From: Lamellibrachia columna
Taxonomy: Eukaryota; Annelida; Polychaeta; Sabellida; Siboglinidae
Assembly (NCBI GenBank): GCA_963662155.1
Contig: OY759273.1
Coordinates: 26,949,066 to 27,013,065, forward strand
Length of the DNA stretch: 64,000 nucleotides
Direction of reading: 5' to 3'
A program made the translations under genes and the position numbers. How positions within the stretch are numbered: position 1 is the stretch's first letter; every line of letters begins with the position of its first letter. Below, one piece after another: positions 11,241-26,200 of this stretch. Below the pieces are notes generated by a model. The model ran no database searches. It was not told the DNA's origin and saw nothing but the letters and a program-made list of their open reading frames with translations.

Positions 11241-14200
11241 GTAAGTAATCTAACACATCTTGATAAGTTTCAAAACATCGGATCTTGTTATATCAACAGA
11301 TGTTAGACAATGTCCTGGCCCTGGCCTGGGCATTTTACTTTTGACACTGACAGTGACGAATCCCGGATTGTTCGGCCCATGCATGTGGATGATTTGGCCC
11401 ACTTCGCTGAAAACCGTGTCGCTATTGCAATCAGCTATGGTCAATTCGGCCCATGCTAGTAGCAGATTTCTAAACGACAGACTTCTAAGAATAGTCATTT
11501 CGGCCCACAGTCTGATTCTGGAAAAAATTCAATTATGATGGTGCACAGAAACATATGCACACGCTAATATAATAATAGTATATAATTATTATCCATAATA
11601 TAATGGAAAGCCCTTGACATAATACATAGTCATACATTTTAGGTTGTCAACCGATTGGTTACTATCGTCAGAATTAGGAAATGTTTACAACTTGATTAGG
11701 CATCTGACAATTCTATGACTATTGAATGTTTATATCATAGTGATATTATATGTTACATATGATATTTTTATTTATTGCAGATGATATTATCTAGTAAACA
11801 TTTTTAAGAGAATAATATTAATTGACTTTTAAATCTAAGGTTATCAACCGAAGGGCTAATATTTTAAACTTGTTTTTGTATAAATGTTGATACTTTGGTA
11901 TTATCTATGTATTAAGATGCTTTTATTAATTGCTGGTTTAATTTGATGATTAAACCAACTGACTACATAATGTCAAGGTTTAAACTTGTTTGTGCATCTT
12001 CATCTGTATATGTGTTTATATTTAATAAAAAAAATTAAAACACTAATAATTTAGCGTATGACATTTCCCAGTTACAAAACGCAAGTCGCAAACAGTCAAG
12101 TTGAAAATAACTAACGTAACAAGGTCTATGGACCCCACTTTCCAGTTAGAATGTGGTAGTCGATTTGGCCCACGGAGCCTGCTGGCACCAATTGATTCGG
12201 CAGATGTGAATGGGAACACTTCACGGTTCACCGGTTGCGAAAACGATTGGTTTGGCCCATGGACCGAACCCATTATGGGGCGAAACATCTGACACCGATA
12301 TTGACAGTGCAATTGTTTATCTCATTTCCCAAACCAGAAATGTTGAGATTACATATATGGTATATCAATGAAAAACAACACATGAAACTGTAACAAATTT
12401 ACAAACAGCATTTTACATAGTTATGTTAAAATAATGGATTATAGGTCAGAACGATGACAAATCCAAAACAGTGACAATGCATAAGTCAAAACGGCAACAT
12501 CTATTGGTCAGAACTGTGACAATGTTGTTTTTTAAATAATGCAACAATAAACTTACTTTGTTAGCGCTTTTATAGGTTTCCCTTCGCCTTTCGAGTATCC
12601 ATTTCCTATTAAATGTGGTGCTATGTTTACCATTTCTGCTAACAGCAGATTTAGTCTGTCGTGTTTTGGTTGCCACGATTCGAACCAGTAGCTGGTCAGA
12701 ACAGCGACAGTCCTCCAAAATGACCTATGATTGTCACAGTATTGACAGCATTTATTTTTTTGACCAGTTTCCAAAATAATGATCATGAATAGGTTGAGAT
12801 GCTGAGTAAACCGAATATCTATCATATGAACATATTACAGACATTAATAATTGCTATATATTCAGATACTTATTTGTTTTGAATAATAGTTATCATGTTA
12901 TTCGATAGTGTTGTTATGGGTCTGACAAATAAAGTTTTTGTGTAAACAGGTTTACAGTTCTCCCTACATGCTGTGTAAGAAATATTGCGGAATGTGTATA
13001 GAGATAGACTAGCTTTTGTAACATATGCTAACATTCATTATGGGATTTATGGTAAAACAAATTTGTTTTGATACTGTTGTGATGTTAAGGCTGCACTTGG
13101 TTGTATTACTATTTGATGGGGAACCTATTGTTAGACAGGATGCAAGGCATGTATGGGGGTGTTTCACTAGCAGCCACATATTGATAAATAATTTAATATA
13201 TGTCATCTTTCATCCTGTTTCAGGTAAAAACCTTTATAACAACGAGCATGTGGCAATCAAACTGGTGAGTACATACCATTTTTTGACCAATTATTATTAA
13301 ATAACATCTATTTTAGTTTGGATTTGTGAGACCTGTTTTCATGATGGAATAGTGAATATATCCCAGGGCATCACATTTGAAGCTAGCGATCGCTCTCGCT
13401 CCCTGTCACTCGCGCAAATCAATAATCTAGGGAGCGATTTATCGCTCGCGTCAATTGCTAAAATCGCTCACTGCCTGCAAGTGTTCATCTAGACAAGGAA
13501 TTTCTTGAGTATTAGATTCACTATGAAAGTGTACCCTCTTTATAACGCAGTGTTTGGGCTCCAATATTCGGAGTTCACATGTCATCCGTCACCGGGGATG
13601 GCGATTGCAGCCCGCTTCACCAAGATTGCAAGAACGCCATTGAAGCCACGATGTGCTAGCCGCTCGGTTTATAAAAAAAATTATCAAATGAGTGGACTAG
13701 CGTCGATGTGTATTATATTTAAATGTCACATATATCGAACTGAATAAAATACATGTATACCTGTACAGTTATGGAATAGATAAGGGATCAATATTTCGCT
13801 ATGATCTGATTGACCGACTATGCTGTAATGGGAATCGAAAATAATAACCTGGATCTGAGCTACCGAACTCGCATATGAGTTGACATGGAGTGTAAAAGTT
13901 GATTAAACATTGAAAACAACAATTTTAATCATTGTCTCACTTCGTCTTTCAACCGCTCTGAACACCTAAATTCAAGACGCACATCTGCGGTACCGCTTAA
14001 CATTGATTCACTGTTTCATGTGCGGATGACGAATTCTTATTTTTGCGCACCAGGTTTAAGTTTTGCGTTTGGCATTATGATGCAATGGAAGCATGCCATT
14101 TCACCCCAGTTTATGTTGGTGTTGCCTACTAAGCTGCATTTATGACTATATATCTGATTATTATACATAGCGTATTTGTGAATCTCAATTGCAATTTTCA

Positions 14201-17200
14201 AACCGCCTAAGTGAAGTTGCACAAGAAACCGTGTCGTGGCCACTGCCCCAGCACATGGCACTGGCCTTGCCTAGGCTATGCCTATGGTGATCGATGACAT
14301 GTTGCAATTCAAAACCGTTTCACCAATTGCAATGTATGGGGTTTACTAAAATAAACATTTATTTCATTGTACAAAAGACATAGTGCCAATTAAAATTTCA
14401 TGACGACAACGACAGACTCTGAATGGGAAATGGTGGCGCCACTACACAGTAAAAAAAACAACTAACAAATCGCTCGCCTAAATTAATTTGGAATATTTAC
14501 ACAAGCTATAAGTTCTTTTCAAACCTGAAGCCCTGATATCCTACTGTTTCTTTTTATTAATAATTAAACAAACCAATGGCACAGGACCAGCAACATATAT
14601 TCATGTAGCAAAGCGAAACTGAAGGGGGTGTTCGACCATTTGTGAAACGGAATGTATGGACGTATACTGATGGCATAATATAAGTTTATTTGTGGAAGAA
14701 TTTTGTATGTGCAAAACAGTTTAGGAATGTGCCCTTGTTACGTATTAATGATTATAACCTTGCTGTCAACTGTAACCTTTAGTCTGCTCTCTGTTTATGA
14801 TTAATATCTTTTACATTTCCTTGCATAACCTCAATCCTAAAGAAAAAACTGGCACAGTTGCCCACATTCCTGAACAGTATAAGTTGGGTTAGACTGCCAA
14901 TGCATAATCACAGGGTGGGGTTTCTGACAGTCAGAAAGGTATTTCTGACAGGACAATGTCAGAAAACTGTCAGAAGCTGTCAGTATTTAATTCTCTTATG
15001 GATTTAGGTGTGCTATTGCTCGTTATATGGCCTATTGAATAGATAAATTATATACATTATTCAAGCATAGTAATCAATTTGCACTATTCGCATGTAACAA
15101 CAGGGCTGAGAAGTCATGGAAGGTAGCCAGTCGGGCTACCAACCTTGCAAAGTGAAGTAGCCCGACAGCTTCTCGGGTAGCCCACTTGCTAATCAATATT
15201 TTTATGATAGAAAGTAAATACTTTGAAGATAGAATGTATGAACGTCATTGTCATCAACAACAAATAAAAACATCAAAAATAAACAGTTTTGAAACGTTTA
15301 TTTTCAAGGCAGGATCAATGCAATTTAATACATAATACTGAATAAAATACAGTATACAATTGTACACGTGACATATTGTTTTGTTTTCATAACATAGTAC
15401 ACCAACAGTCTACGCAGAAAGTCTAAAAGCGTCACATTACATCAGGTCCTGTGAACTGAACAGTTTACAGGACCTGCTGATTTTTCACTGGACCTGATTT
15501 TACGCTACATGTCAACAAGACTATTAACATGACCAGTTATTATTTCAGTGTAGAATGACTTCAGTTAAATATTGAGCACTGATGTGGTTGATTAAAATTA
15601 ATATACAATGAATGCTCCCTATTGATATTGCTTTGGCTACAGTTTGGCAATATTTCTTTCAATGTCAAATGTGTCACAAACACACAATTTATGGTTAACA
15701 TAAATGTGATTTAGCCAGGACAACACTTCTGAGATGTTTATTAACATTCCGTTTATTTTTGCTGTGTCTAAAATATTGCAGCTCCGTAAATATTTTGAGT
15801 CGCCATGTGGGCCACTGTAGTCAAAAATTTAAGTTGCCCGAAGCCATTTTTGGGTGCCATTGGTGACCAGGCAACCGCTAAATCTCGCCCCTGAACAATA
15901 TATCCATATGACTTGTGAAGGTTTAGCAACTGGTGCTGGCCAAGCAATGGACCAATCAGCTTGAAACAAGCACTTTGTACTGCAAGGGTGATAAAACTTA
16001 AAAGCAAGAAAGCGAGCCCAGTCAGCAAGGCTGCGGCTAGTTCCAGGTCGCTTCGGCATCGTTACTGAGCACTTCATTACTGCTTCAGCAGCAAAATTCT
16101 TGGATGCCTCGGCGAATTAGTTAGTCACTTTGGCAGCATTACTGTTTCGGCAGCAAAATTCTTGGACACTTCAGCGGCTCAACATGTGTAATGTGGCGTG
16201 GTCTGTATCACTTGATGTTACCATAATCAGGCACACGCTTGCCCTTTTATTATAAAATATGGTGCTATATTCTTCCATCATTATAATTGATTATCATTGT
16301 AAATTTCATGCATACTTTGGTTCAAATGCGAGTCATTTAAATGCAATACAAATCAACAAAATGTTTCGTTTTTTTCTTCAAAAAGGCAAAGCACACACCA
16401 ATCTACACCAATTAAATTTAATAAGTCTACTAACGTAAAAACAGATGCTTTATTACGAAATGAAAACATCTGCAAACCACATGCATGGACTATTTTAATA
16501 GTATTCGCATTTGAAATAAGACTGCATTTGAAAAAATCAAATGTTTTATATTCATTTAAAAAATTAAAACACTTTAAAAGTATTTAATTTTAAAAATACT
16601 TTGAAATTGTCCCGCCGACGAGACCAAGAAAGTTTGGTCACGTCGGCTAGTCGAAGCATCCAGCTACCCTGTGGTTCACTATCAGCTCCAGGCAGTAATC
16701 TAACTTTTACTTTGGGCAGTACAACAGCCTGGAACTGAGTTGAAATCTTCTTTGATGTTGAACCAGAGCGTGCATAAAGAAATTGCAAAAAAGGGAATTT
16801 TTAACTGACCAACCTGGCTTGTAACTACATTTATATTGCTTAATCCAAGAGCTCCACAAAGAAATCCTTGCCTAGCCTTTTATTGCCTTCCCAATTGTCA
16901 TTGACTCTTGTCCTGTTGTTTTAAAAGCTAGCTGCTTAGTGTAACCATAGTGCCACAATTACTTCTGTAATCATCATTATGTACTAAAAAATCAAGCAAA
17001 TTCGAACACAATATATTATATTACGCAGAGTAAAAGTTGCACTTGCATATGAATGGTGACAGTATACTAATGCATTATATATTGATTTTAAATTGCAGTC
17101 TGCACTTTAAATTGGTATGTCTTGTTTAGTTTCTGACGTCAAAAATTCCTTTCTGACGGTTTCTCACACTTCAGAAAGGTATTTCTGACGAGACTGAAAG

Positions 17201-20200
17201 ATTGCGACATCAGTCGCAGTATTTACTGTCTCGTTAGAAATGTGCTGACCCTGCATAATCATAATACCCTTTATCTGGCTGTTGGGGTGCCACTTCTGGT
17301 TACTGTGATCTGGGTTTCTCCACCTTTACCTGTGTATATGTGTAGTACTGTGTACATGCATGCGTTTGCATGTTCATTGTTGTCAACTGACTGTCCATTA
17401 TTTATTTGTGACGGGGAAGGACGTGTCTAGTTCAAGCTTTTAGTCAAGGCAACTAAGGCATGTGTTTATTGCATCATTCAGCACTGATAATGGGAGTGGT
17501 AAATAGCTCCCCACACATATATCCAGTTGTGGAGTGATTCAGAATGCTCTTTTAAGCATCAGACTTGAGCTCATTTACATTAGAATTAAAAAAATTAGTT
17601 CTGGAGGAATTGGTGTTTTGTTTTTAAAAGTAATTGGAATTGGTAAAAACGTAATTTTTATTTCATGTAATTTTTTAACTCTAATTACAGTGTTCGAAAT
17701 TACGACCTTTTTATCGGCGGTCGCCAATTCAAAATGCTTCCTGCTGATTCAGCCAATTAAGATTCAGCCAAAAGGGCAGGTTATCAGCCCCACGCCGTCA
17801 ATTCATCCCGGCGGCCATGACTGGGTTGGACTGTATTAGTGATGCAAATTTCAATACTTACTAGTCTATGCTGATTCGATATAAAATACAATTGTGACAA
17901 ACTACTTCTTCCTTGCCAGCGACAGATCGCTGCCATGGCAAATGCGAAGTCCGCACATGCAAGGGAAACCCCTAGCATTTGTAACATGGATGTCTATTGG
18001 ATGATTCATATTTAATGTCACATTAATATGGGTAATCAATTTGCACTATTCACATGTAACAAAATGCCAAATTTGATGAGTTGAAAAATTTTGAAGGATA
18101 TGCCAATTTACTTCAAACTAGTGATAGGAGGCAGACAATCCGATTGACAGTATAATCTGACAACACATTCTGATTAATGTGATATTTGGCTGTGAAAGTG
18201 AACTTTGGAGGCTTCGATTTGGAGTGAATCCGGAACGGCATGGATTTTTGCCAGGCCCAGGGGCAAGACAGTGCAAGTGGCAGTCCACGCACAATGTCGG
18301 CATCAAACATAATGTTATTTTGAACAATTGTGACTGTTTCACAGATAAAATTCACATTGAAATGTTTATTAAATTCATTACTTTATTTTATTGGTCTGCT
18401 AGCTATAAGAAACGAACGCCTATATTTGTTATGATTTATATTTATTAAATTATTATTCTAATTTAAAGCAATGTTTTAGTTTTACGCAGAAAAACTTTGC
18501 TTTATTACATGTACTTATAATTTATACATTTTTGTGGGGCCAGTTCAATTTTTTTTGGCTAATTTCAGACACTGTAATTATTTGCAACACACTCAGTAAA
18601 ATATGATGTGTTACATATATTACATTTGTTTGTCATTGCGTACTGTCTGTAATAATGATGCAATTAAATAAAGATGCTCTAAAATGTTGAATATGTCTAT
18701 GGCTGCTCTGTGCACATACTGTTATTTTCATATGGAATTGGTGTTTTTGAGGTGGAATTGATATTAGTAATTGGTGTGTAAATGGAATTGGTATAATGTA
18801 ATTGAAGTCTGCTAGGCGTATCTAGTGATTTATTGCTGATATTTTGAGTGGCGTTTTTCTAGCATGTGCACTAATCTGGCCTTTTCTTGGAATCTTATAT
18901 AAACTGTTATGCAAAATTTGTGATGACAAGGCTTGCCCCACATTCTCATTTGAGGCCTTTTGTCTACTGACATAAAATGTTATTCCCACTTTCCATGGCA
19001 ATAGATGGTAGCAGTACTGTAACACGACAATGAAATGCAGACTGCTGAAAGTACTCTCAGAAATTTTTTTATTTACATTTTTATGCACCAATTATACCCA
19101 TTGTCCTTCTTTCTATCTTTGTACTAATATCTACATACTTTTATGTCTGTAGCTTGTAAACTTCTCAAGTTAGAGGCAGCTGAAAACAAGTGCAAATAAT
19201 AGGTGTGATTTTGGGTACTTGTTCACATAATAGGGCATTACAGAACGAATTCACAAGTAAGTCACTAAGTGCTTAGCTTTTTTGCAGAAGTAATCAGGTA
19301 TTGCCATTTAATTAGTTGAAATTTAAGGAAGTTCTGAGTCTTCAACTTTTTGGCCATTGGTTGATTTGACTAAATATTTTCATCCATGGATTTTTGGGCC
19401 ATAGTTTAGATGACCAGTCCCTTGGTTTTCACAGTTTTACTTCCAAAAGTATAAACTGCATAGTGTTAGGATCTGAAGCATATCTGAGGAATCAAGCATT
19501 TCAGAGTTATCATTGTATGATTTTTCAGCAATATTTGCTGCCAGCTGTTGGGATAAATATATTGTGGTCTGAACCCCTTCGCATCAATAGAAGGAAGGCT
19601 GGTTAGTAAACTGTTGGTTGTGAGTGAATTATTGATGAACCACAACAGCTGAGAACTGGGTGCTTTCCTGACCTATTAAGTGTGTCCCGGGTGTGAATGG
19701 CTGAGCCAGTCATGATGTCTACATGTACTTGTTCAGTCTCAGCAAGATGTGGATCACCCTTTACATGTGCTGGATAGACCAGCTGCAAATTTGCTTCAAA
19801 GGCAAATTGTGTACACAGAATTACGATTGTGTTAGTAGAACATGGCCAGGTTTTTTACATGGCCCACTCTATTTCCACTAAACGTATCAAACACTGCATA
19901 TTATTTGCCGGTTTAAGAACATGATTTAGATCGAACCACATGTGGTCGTTACTACGGAAACTTTGTCAACACTTCAAAGAAGTCTGGTATTTCCAAAATG
20001 ACTGGTTTTCATAAAGGATGAATTGATGAAATACGATAGTGCCGTGTGATTATTTGTGGTGTCAACGTTCAGTTCAATATTTCCTATCATGTTAAAGAAA
20101 AAAACAACTAACACGTTAGCCACCCCAGCAACCTTAAATAAAGTTCACAGCATTTATTGTCAGTGCATGCTCGGTGTACTCTTGTGAGTGTTTTAGTGAT

Positions 20201-23200
20201 GGGTGATATAGTTTATATTTATAACAACAGTATACATAGCAATATATTCTTCAGTTTCTGTATGGACAAGTTAGGTTTATTGAATGTCTAACATTTATTA
20301 TTCTGTCTTCGACTTTTTGTCCATCAAATCAGGCACCTGTAAATTTGTTTACGCAAAACTGTTCACAGTTTTACATAGTCAGCTTGGAGTAATTTGTTCC
20401 AATCATTTAGTACTCTTTTTATGTCAAATGTTCTGTCATTTAATATTTAAAAACTTCTGTTTGGTCTTTCAAAAATGGTAGAACTTTGAGTGCCCCAGGT
20501 TTGACTTTGATTACTCACTGCTACGCTGTTTGCTTTGACTTGACCATTGACTGTAAAGATCAGTTGGCTTTGCATAGATAATGTTTTTATCTTTGTCTTG
20601 AAGCGTTTTACTTGTGAAACCTGTGTAGGTCTTGTGAAATAGGTCAAGTGAGTAATGTATCCGGAAGAATTCAGACTGATTTATTTAACTGTGTAGGTGT
20701 CTCAGATTTTTTTCTAAAAAATGCGAAGATGACAGCTTTGTACTATGTACCATATAAATGAAAGTGACAAGCAACTTAGCAGTCATATAGTGACTAAGTG
20801 ACTAGTTTTATGAACAACTACTGTTTTTATGCCAATTTTCACTCTGTTGAACAATAAACCCTTCCCATTAGTATTAGTCCACCACGCTACCTGGTGGATT
20901 ATAATGGAACGTAAAGATTCGGGTAAGAGAACCACATGCATATATACAGTGTGATGTTCTCGGAGTTACCCAAATCTGAAAGTTCCATAATAATCCAACA
21001 GGTAATGTGTCTGTAATGGGAAGGGTCTATTGACACCTTTGTGTACTTGTTGGTATTCAGGTAATGTGTCTGTAATGGGAAGGGTCTGTTGACACCTTTG
21101 TGTACTTGTTGGTATCCAGGGAATGTCCACCCTTCGTAATGGCAGTAAGCTGCTGCCAACGCTCACTGTCGTCTGATTACATGATTCAACAGCAACGGAT
21201 TCTTGTGTCACAAATAGATTTTTTATTTAAAAACTGGTTTCATGGTAATGTCTAGAACAGGTCATTGTGGAGATCTGAATGCCACGTCCAAATGGGTTAC
21301 GCCATGTTTAATTATATACAGTGTATGTCCACACACGATATTGACTGACAAATTTAACGATTGTCGAATATCATGTTTTTCTCATTAATTAAGTATGCAG
21401 TGCTTATACTGGTGTAGACTTGGAAGGGCTAAACAGCGGTCATCAGCTGGTTAATGATGCCATCCTTACCATCTCTGGTCTTAGTGGGCGGTTTCCAATT
21501 GGTGTGAACCCCTCCCTGTATGTCATCCTATTGTTTGATGTCAGCATTTTATTTATGTGTTCAATGTTACCATAAGTTTAAAGACAGAAAATTTGATGTG
21601 ATTGTTATGATACTTTTACTGGTAGTGATAAATCCGTGAAGCCAGGTGTGACTGACATGTCTGCTTTGTACACCCAGGGTGATAATTAATGTCCTGGTCA
21701 CGGGGCTGTTGATGAAATGACACGTCATAATTGTAATGTTGGTGTTGTTCTAAAGCAAGATTTCCTAATATTGCTGAGTCATAACATTATTTTTCAATGG
21801 ATTTTGTAATGTTGTAGACCTATAGGAATTTAGGAAAGAATTTTACAGACACCTTGCAAAGTGTTAGTTTGACTTTTTTACACATTGGATTATATAATTT
21901 GTTGTACATATTTGCAAGACCTTAAATGTAATTTGAAAGCTGAAAGGAAAAGTAAATCATTCTACAAATATGATTCTATGAGTATTCCAAGCATATTTGA
22001 AATTTCATATACATGGTCAATTGTAATAAAGCCCATTGTTGAACTTTTAATATCCTCTTTGTCTTTAATGATGTCTTTAAACCATCCTGAAACCAGATCT
22101 ATAAATTGAGAATGTGTTTTGACACTGAGAAATGTGTTTATTGTTTGTGTAACAACAACATTTGATGCTGCACAAAGGTTGTTTTTTGTTTTATCCATGT
22201 GGCAGGATTCATAGATCACAGCGTTGTTAGGCCATTTGGTTAGGTGCAGAAGAAGCTGCCCTTGATACTGCGGGGGGGGGTCTAGCCTCAATAACAGCGG
22301 GCCTATGATAGTTTGACAAAAAACGTTAGTGTGGCTTGATGTTTGCCCTTTTGTGGTTGGGAGTACATCTGTGTCTGACTTGGATGGTGGTTGGTGTGCA
22401 ACTGAGATTATTGTCCTCACATACAGTACCATGGCGTGTCACAAGAATACTGAGTATAATTGCCTAAGGGGAGCCTAGCATAGGCTGAGTTGACAGGAAT
22501 GCGGCAGGTATCATAGCAGTGCTAACTGAATATGGAAGCATGTTCATGTTCTTGTATGTCACCTTGTCGTCCAGTGTCATTAGCAGTTGCTAAATGTTCC
22601 TGGTTGTCAGTTCAGTACATGAGCAGTAAACTAGATTTCTTTGAAATATTTTTATCTTAGACGTTTGAATATCCCAAGCTTGGCCAGTGCCATACGCATG
22701 CATGTTCGTAGGATTTTCAACCCCAACAGCCTAGTACAATTATAATGTGTCTTGGGCAAAGAAATGGCGACTTTTGAGGGTAATCTAGATCTACACGTAC
22801 ATGGGCGCACGCTGTTGTGTTATTTTAGATTATTTGTCTTGTTTGTGGCTTGCGTGCAGTTATCTTTGAAATAGGAAATGAAAATGTATAGCTGTTTCAG
22901 CAGTATACATCAGATGTGTAAAATGTCAGGAATGAAGTATTAAACTGTTGTTGATTAATTATTAATGTTATTTTTTAACTTGATGCAAAACCAGGCTCGA
23001 GAAAAATATACATCATATTGAACAGTCGTGACTGCTTTTAGGACGATGTTGATTTTAAAATGGTTTTAAGGTCAGAATCACCCCTACAGTTTTTATTATG
23101 CGTACAGTTTTGATTATTTAAATTTAAGAAAATAGGATATAGTTCATGGATAAAATAGCCGTGTTCTATAGAGTACAAATTTAACAAAATAAACTCTGTT

Positions 23201-26200
23201 CAATAAAAGTTCTCTGATATCTGAATTGTTGAGACTGTTGCATTTGCACATAAAATTTGTGTATCTGAGACGCTATCATGGTCGTGTTCCTAGCATGTTT
23301 TCTCTTATATGTTACAGGAGCCGATGAAATCAAGAGCACCGCAGTTACATTTGGAATATAGGTTTTATAAACAGCTCGGCCAGGCTGGTAAGTATCTATA
23401 ATGCAAAGCCATCCAGTGCGGTATATTTGTGAGCCTGTTCTTATGTGAATCAGTTAGTCAAATACGGTGTATTTGCGTGGTGGGGTCAGGCGCTCACGCA
23501 TGCAATGTAATTGCCTGTATATTTGGTGCCAGTGACCGTGGATTATAGATGACTCACATTTGCTGGTCAAATGAAGCAACCATGATTAATTTGTGCAATT
23601 CAGTGACAACAGCCGGGAGCAGTAGAGTCACTAGACCCAGTATAAATAGAATGCACATTAAATCCTGCAGTACGCAGGCAGTTCTGCTGATATCATTTCC
23701 CACTATATTTAAGTACTTCATGTGGGTGTCGATGCCCAGCATGCTGTTTTGCTTCTGTGATATAGATGCATGTTAGACTCCACACAGTAAGCTAGGAATT
23801 TCTGCTTTATCATGGGACAGATTATTATTTGACTTCCAGGTTCTTGTCATGCGAATAAAGTGCCATGGATTTTTTACAACTTAAAAAAAATATTTATGGA
23901 AAAGGCACACTTGCTGGCTATGTACAACCACTTGTGTGTGCTGTGCTTCTCATTTCTAGCTGCAGACTGGCAGTATTATGCACGTGGTAGTGATGGAAGG
24001 ATCCCCAATGTATGAATACAGAATCCATTCAGTTTGGACGGCAAATGGCAGGGAGAATTTTCCTTGTCGATTTTTTTTACAAAATAGAATTTGCATAAAA
24101 TGGTGAACAGATAAAAATCAAACTGTACAGTTTTTATTAAAAACTAAATTTAAATAATTTTGCGCGTGGTGTGGAATAGCCTGGGTCGCTTTTAGGAAAT
24201 AGTTTCACTGGGAAAAAGCAATAATCTTATAGCTTGCATTGTACTAGAAACCTCTAATGCTACATTGTCTTCTGAGCACATGTTGCCGGTGAAGCAGGCA
24301 AATCGCATTATATTATTTATTTGCAGAAATTTTGTATGGTATTTACAATACTAGGTATAGCGGACTATATAGCCAGCTTACCATAAAGTAATTAAAAAAT
24401 ATGTGTGACAGAGCAAAGTGTCAAACTTGCAACCAGAATCTCTGAGGTGCTCTGCTTTCAGCCTGTTGGAGTGCAGCCTGTGTGAACAGTGTCTCTTTGT
24501 TACGTTCACAGACATGTATGATGGCCATAAGTGCCTGGGAACTGGATCATTCTGGTATAGCTCAATGGTGGTCTAAACCAGTTATCCATCATTCCAGCCA
24601 GGGAGGCCTCTGGAGAGTGCATCAACTGGGTCCTTAGCAGTGGTGTCATTGTTGTGCTGCTCCTAAAACATGTGCCTCTAGGGTAAAAATGATTTCCAGA
24701 CACAGGGTACAAGGGTCATGACCACGCACTAGCATTGGTTTTACCCATAACATTTTGTGTCTCGGTTTTGTTATTAGGAAACATGGACATTGGGTTTTGG
24801 AAATAACGACCAAAATGTTAATATTGTTGTTGAGACAGATGCATGTGTGCCTGTGTTTCTTCCTTCCAATTAAGTAGTCTGTCCTAAATTATGAAGTTGT
24901 TAATTGGTCCCCTGAGCCAGTCAGTCCTGAGGCGAAAGGTCCCACAAATGAGAATTTCATGTCATCAGGAGTGCCATTACTATTAGGCAGAATCAAGAAC
25001 TGTGATAATGCGGATATTGTTATGTCACACGGCATAATGGTGTTAATTAGACTTCTGTGTAGTCACCACTCACAGTATCAGCTTGGAGACAGTTAACAGC
25101 TGTCTGCTAAGTATTTTGGTGATGATGTGTGCCAGTCTTGTGTATGATTACCAAGAAGTTCCATGATTTTAGCAAGGTCACTCAAGGCTAAGGCAGCGTT
25201 AAAAAATTGGTGTTTAATATTCCTCATTGTCTGTTATTTTCTACAAAGATAGACACATTGAAGAGCTTTAAATTGACACAAACATTACCTATGTATGTCA
25301 CCGAGAAGAAGAGTTGTAACACCAAGATTTGGTCATAGTCTTGTCAGTGTTTGATGACCTATATCCCTGGAACAAAAGGTCACATTTACCTCCACATGTA
25401 TGTCAAGTTTCATCAATATTGAAGGGGGAATTGTGGAAATTATTGATTGATTTGATATAGCTCTGATATTACACTATTTTCCAACATTCATCCACTGTAC
25501 GACTTAGATTTTAGTTTCATTTATTTGAATAGGTATGACACAAACAACCTCAGTCAGAAACCCTTAAACATCCAGAATATTGCCAAATTTGACTTACAGT
25601 TACCCCTCCATACTTATATAGGCTCAGAAAGCTATAATCTTGAGTCAATGGGATTACTAGGGAAAGTGTGTCAGCCCCAGGGAGTTGACTACAACCAACT
25701 AGTATCTCCAATTAATCACAAATAGACAGTTTGAACACTTAATTATTTTCAAATAAATACTGTTTATATGTTTTAATAAACTAAATGTGAAACCGCACGC
25801 ACATATGTAGACAGGAAATTACAATAACTTCAAAATTGATTTTGAAATTAATGTCCGTTAACAAACTTTTTATGTAACTTAAATTCAGATAAAAATAAAT
25901 ATAGTTTAACAAATTATAGTTGGCTAACTGCCCCACCCACCAGTTGTATCATTTAGTGAAGTGTATGTTGATGAAATGTCTCGGATTCCATTGGAAAAAC
26001 AAGTCGGGCATGCTAACTGTATGGTGCCAGTTAGGCCTGAGTTATCCTTCCAGCACTCTTGCCTACTCAACCTAATTACAATTAGCATCCAGTTGGTCAG
26101 CTGTAATTGCAGTTAATGTCCCCCCAGATTCAGTTATAGTCCCAATTACATTTATCCAGCATGCTTGTGCTTAGCACTCCGTTTTCTAAGGAAGCAATTG

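Larger units (their letters stand above)
13265..23317 (+). other. CSNK1G intron 2 (10 kb)
   Basis: The intron carries an AGCGATCGCT-centred cluster of CGCTC motifs at about 13381-13490, two hAT-type elements listed separately, and a 59-bp duplication at 21001. From 18575 to 21000 and 21119 to 23317 I see no coding or repeat structure I can support. Confidence 0.5.

Noticed and set aside
21962..22432. 156-residue minus-strand open frame, the longest unexplained one in the CSNK1G introns
   Set aside because: No recognisable domain, no splice context that connects it to neighbours, and AT-rich intron sequence; kept only as a note.
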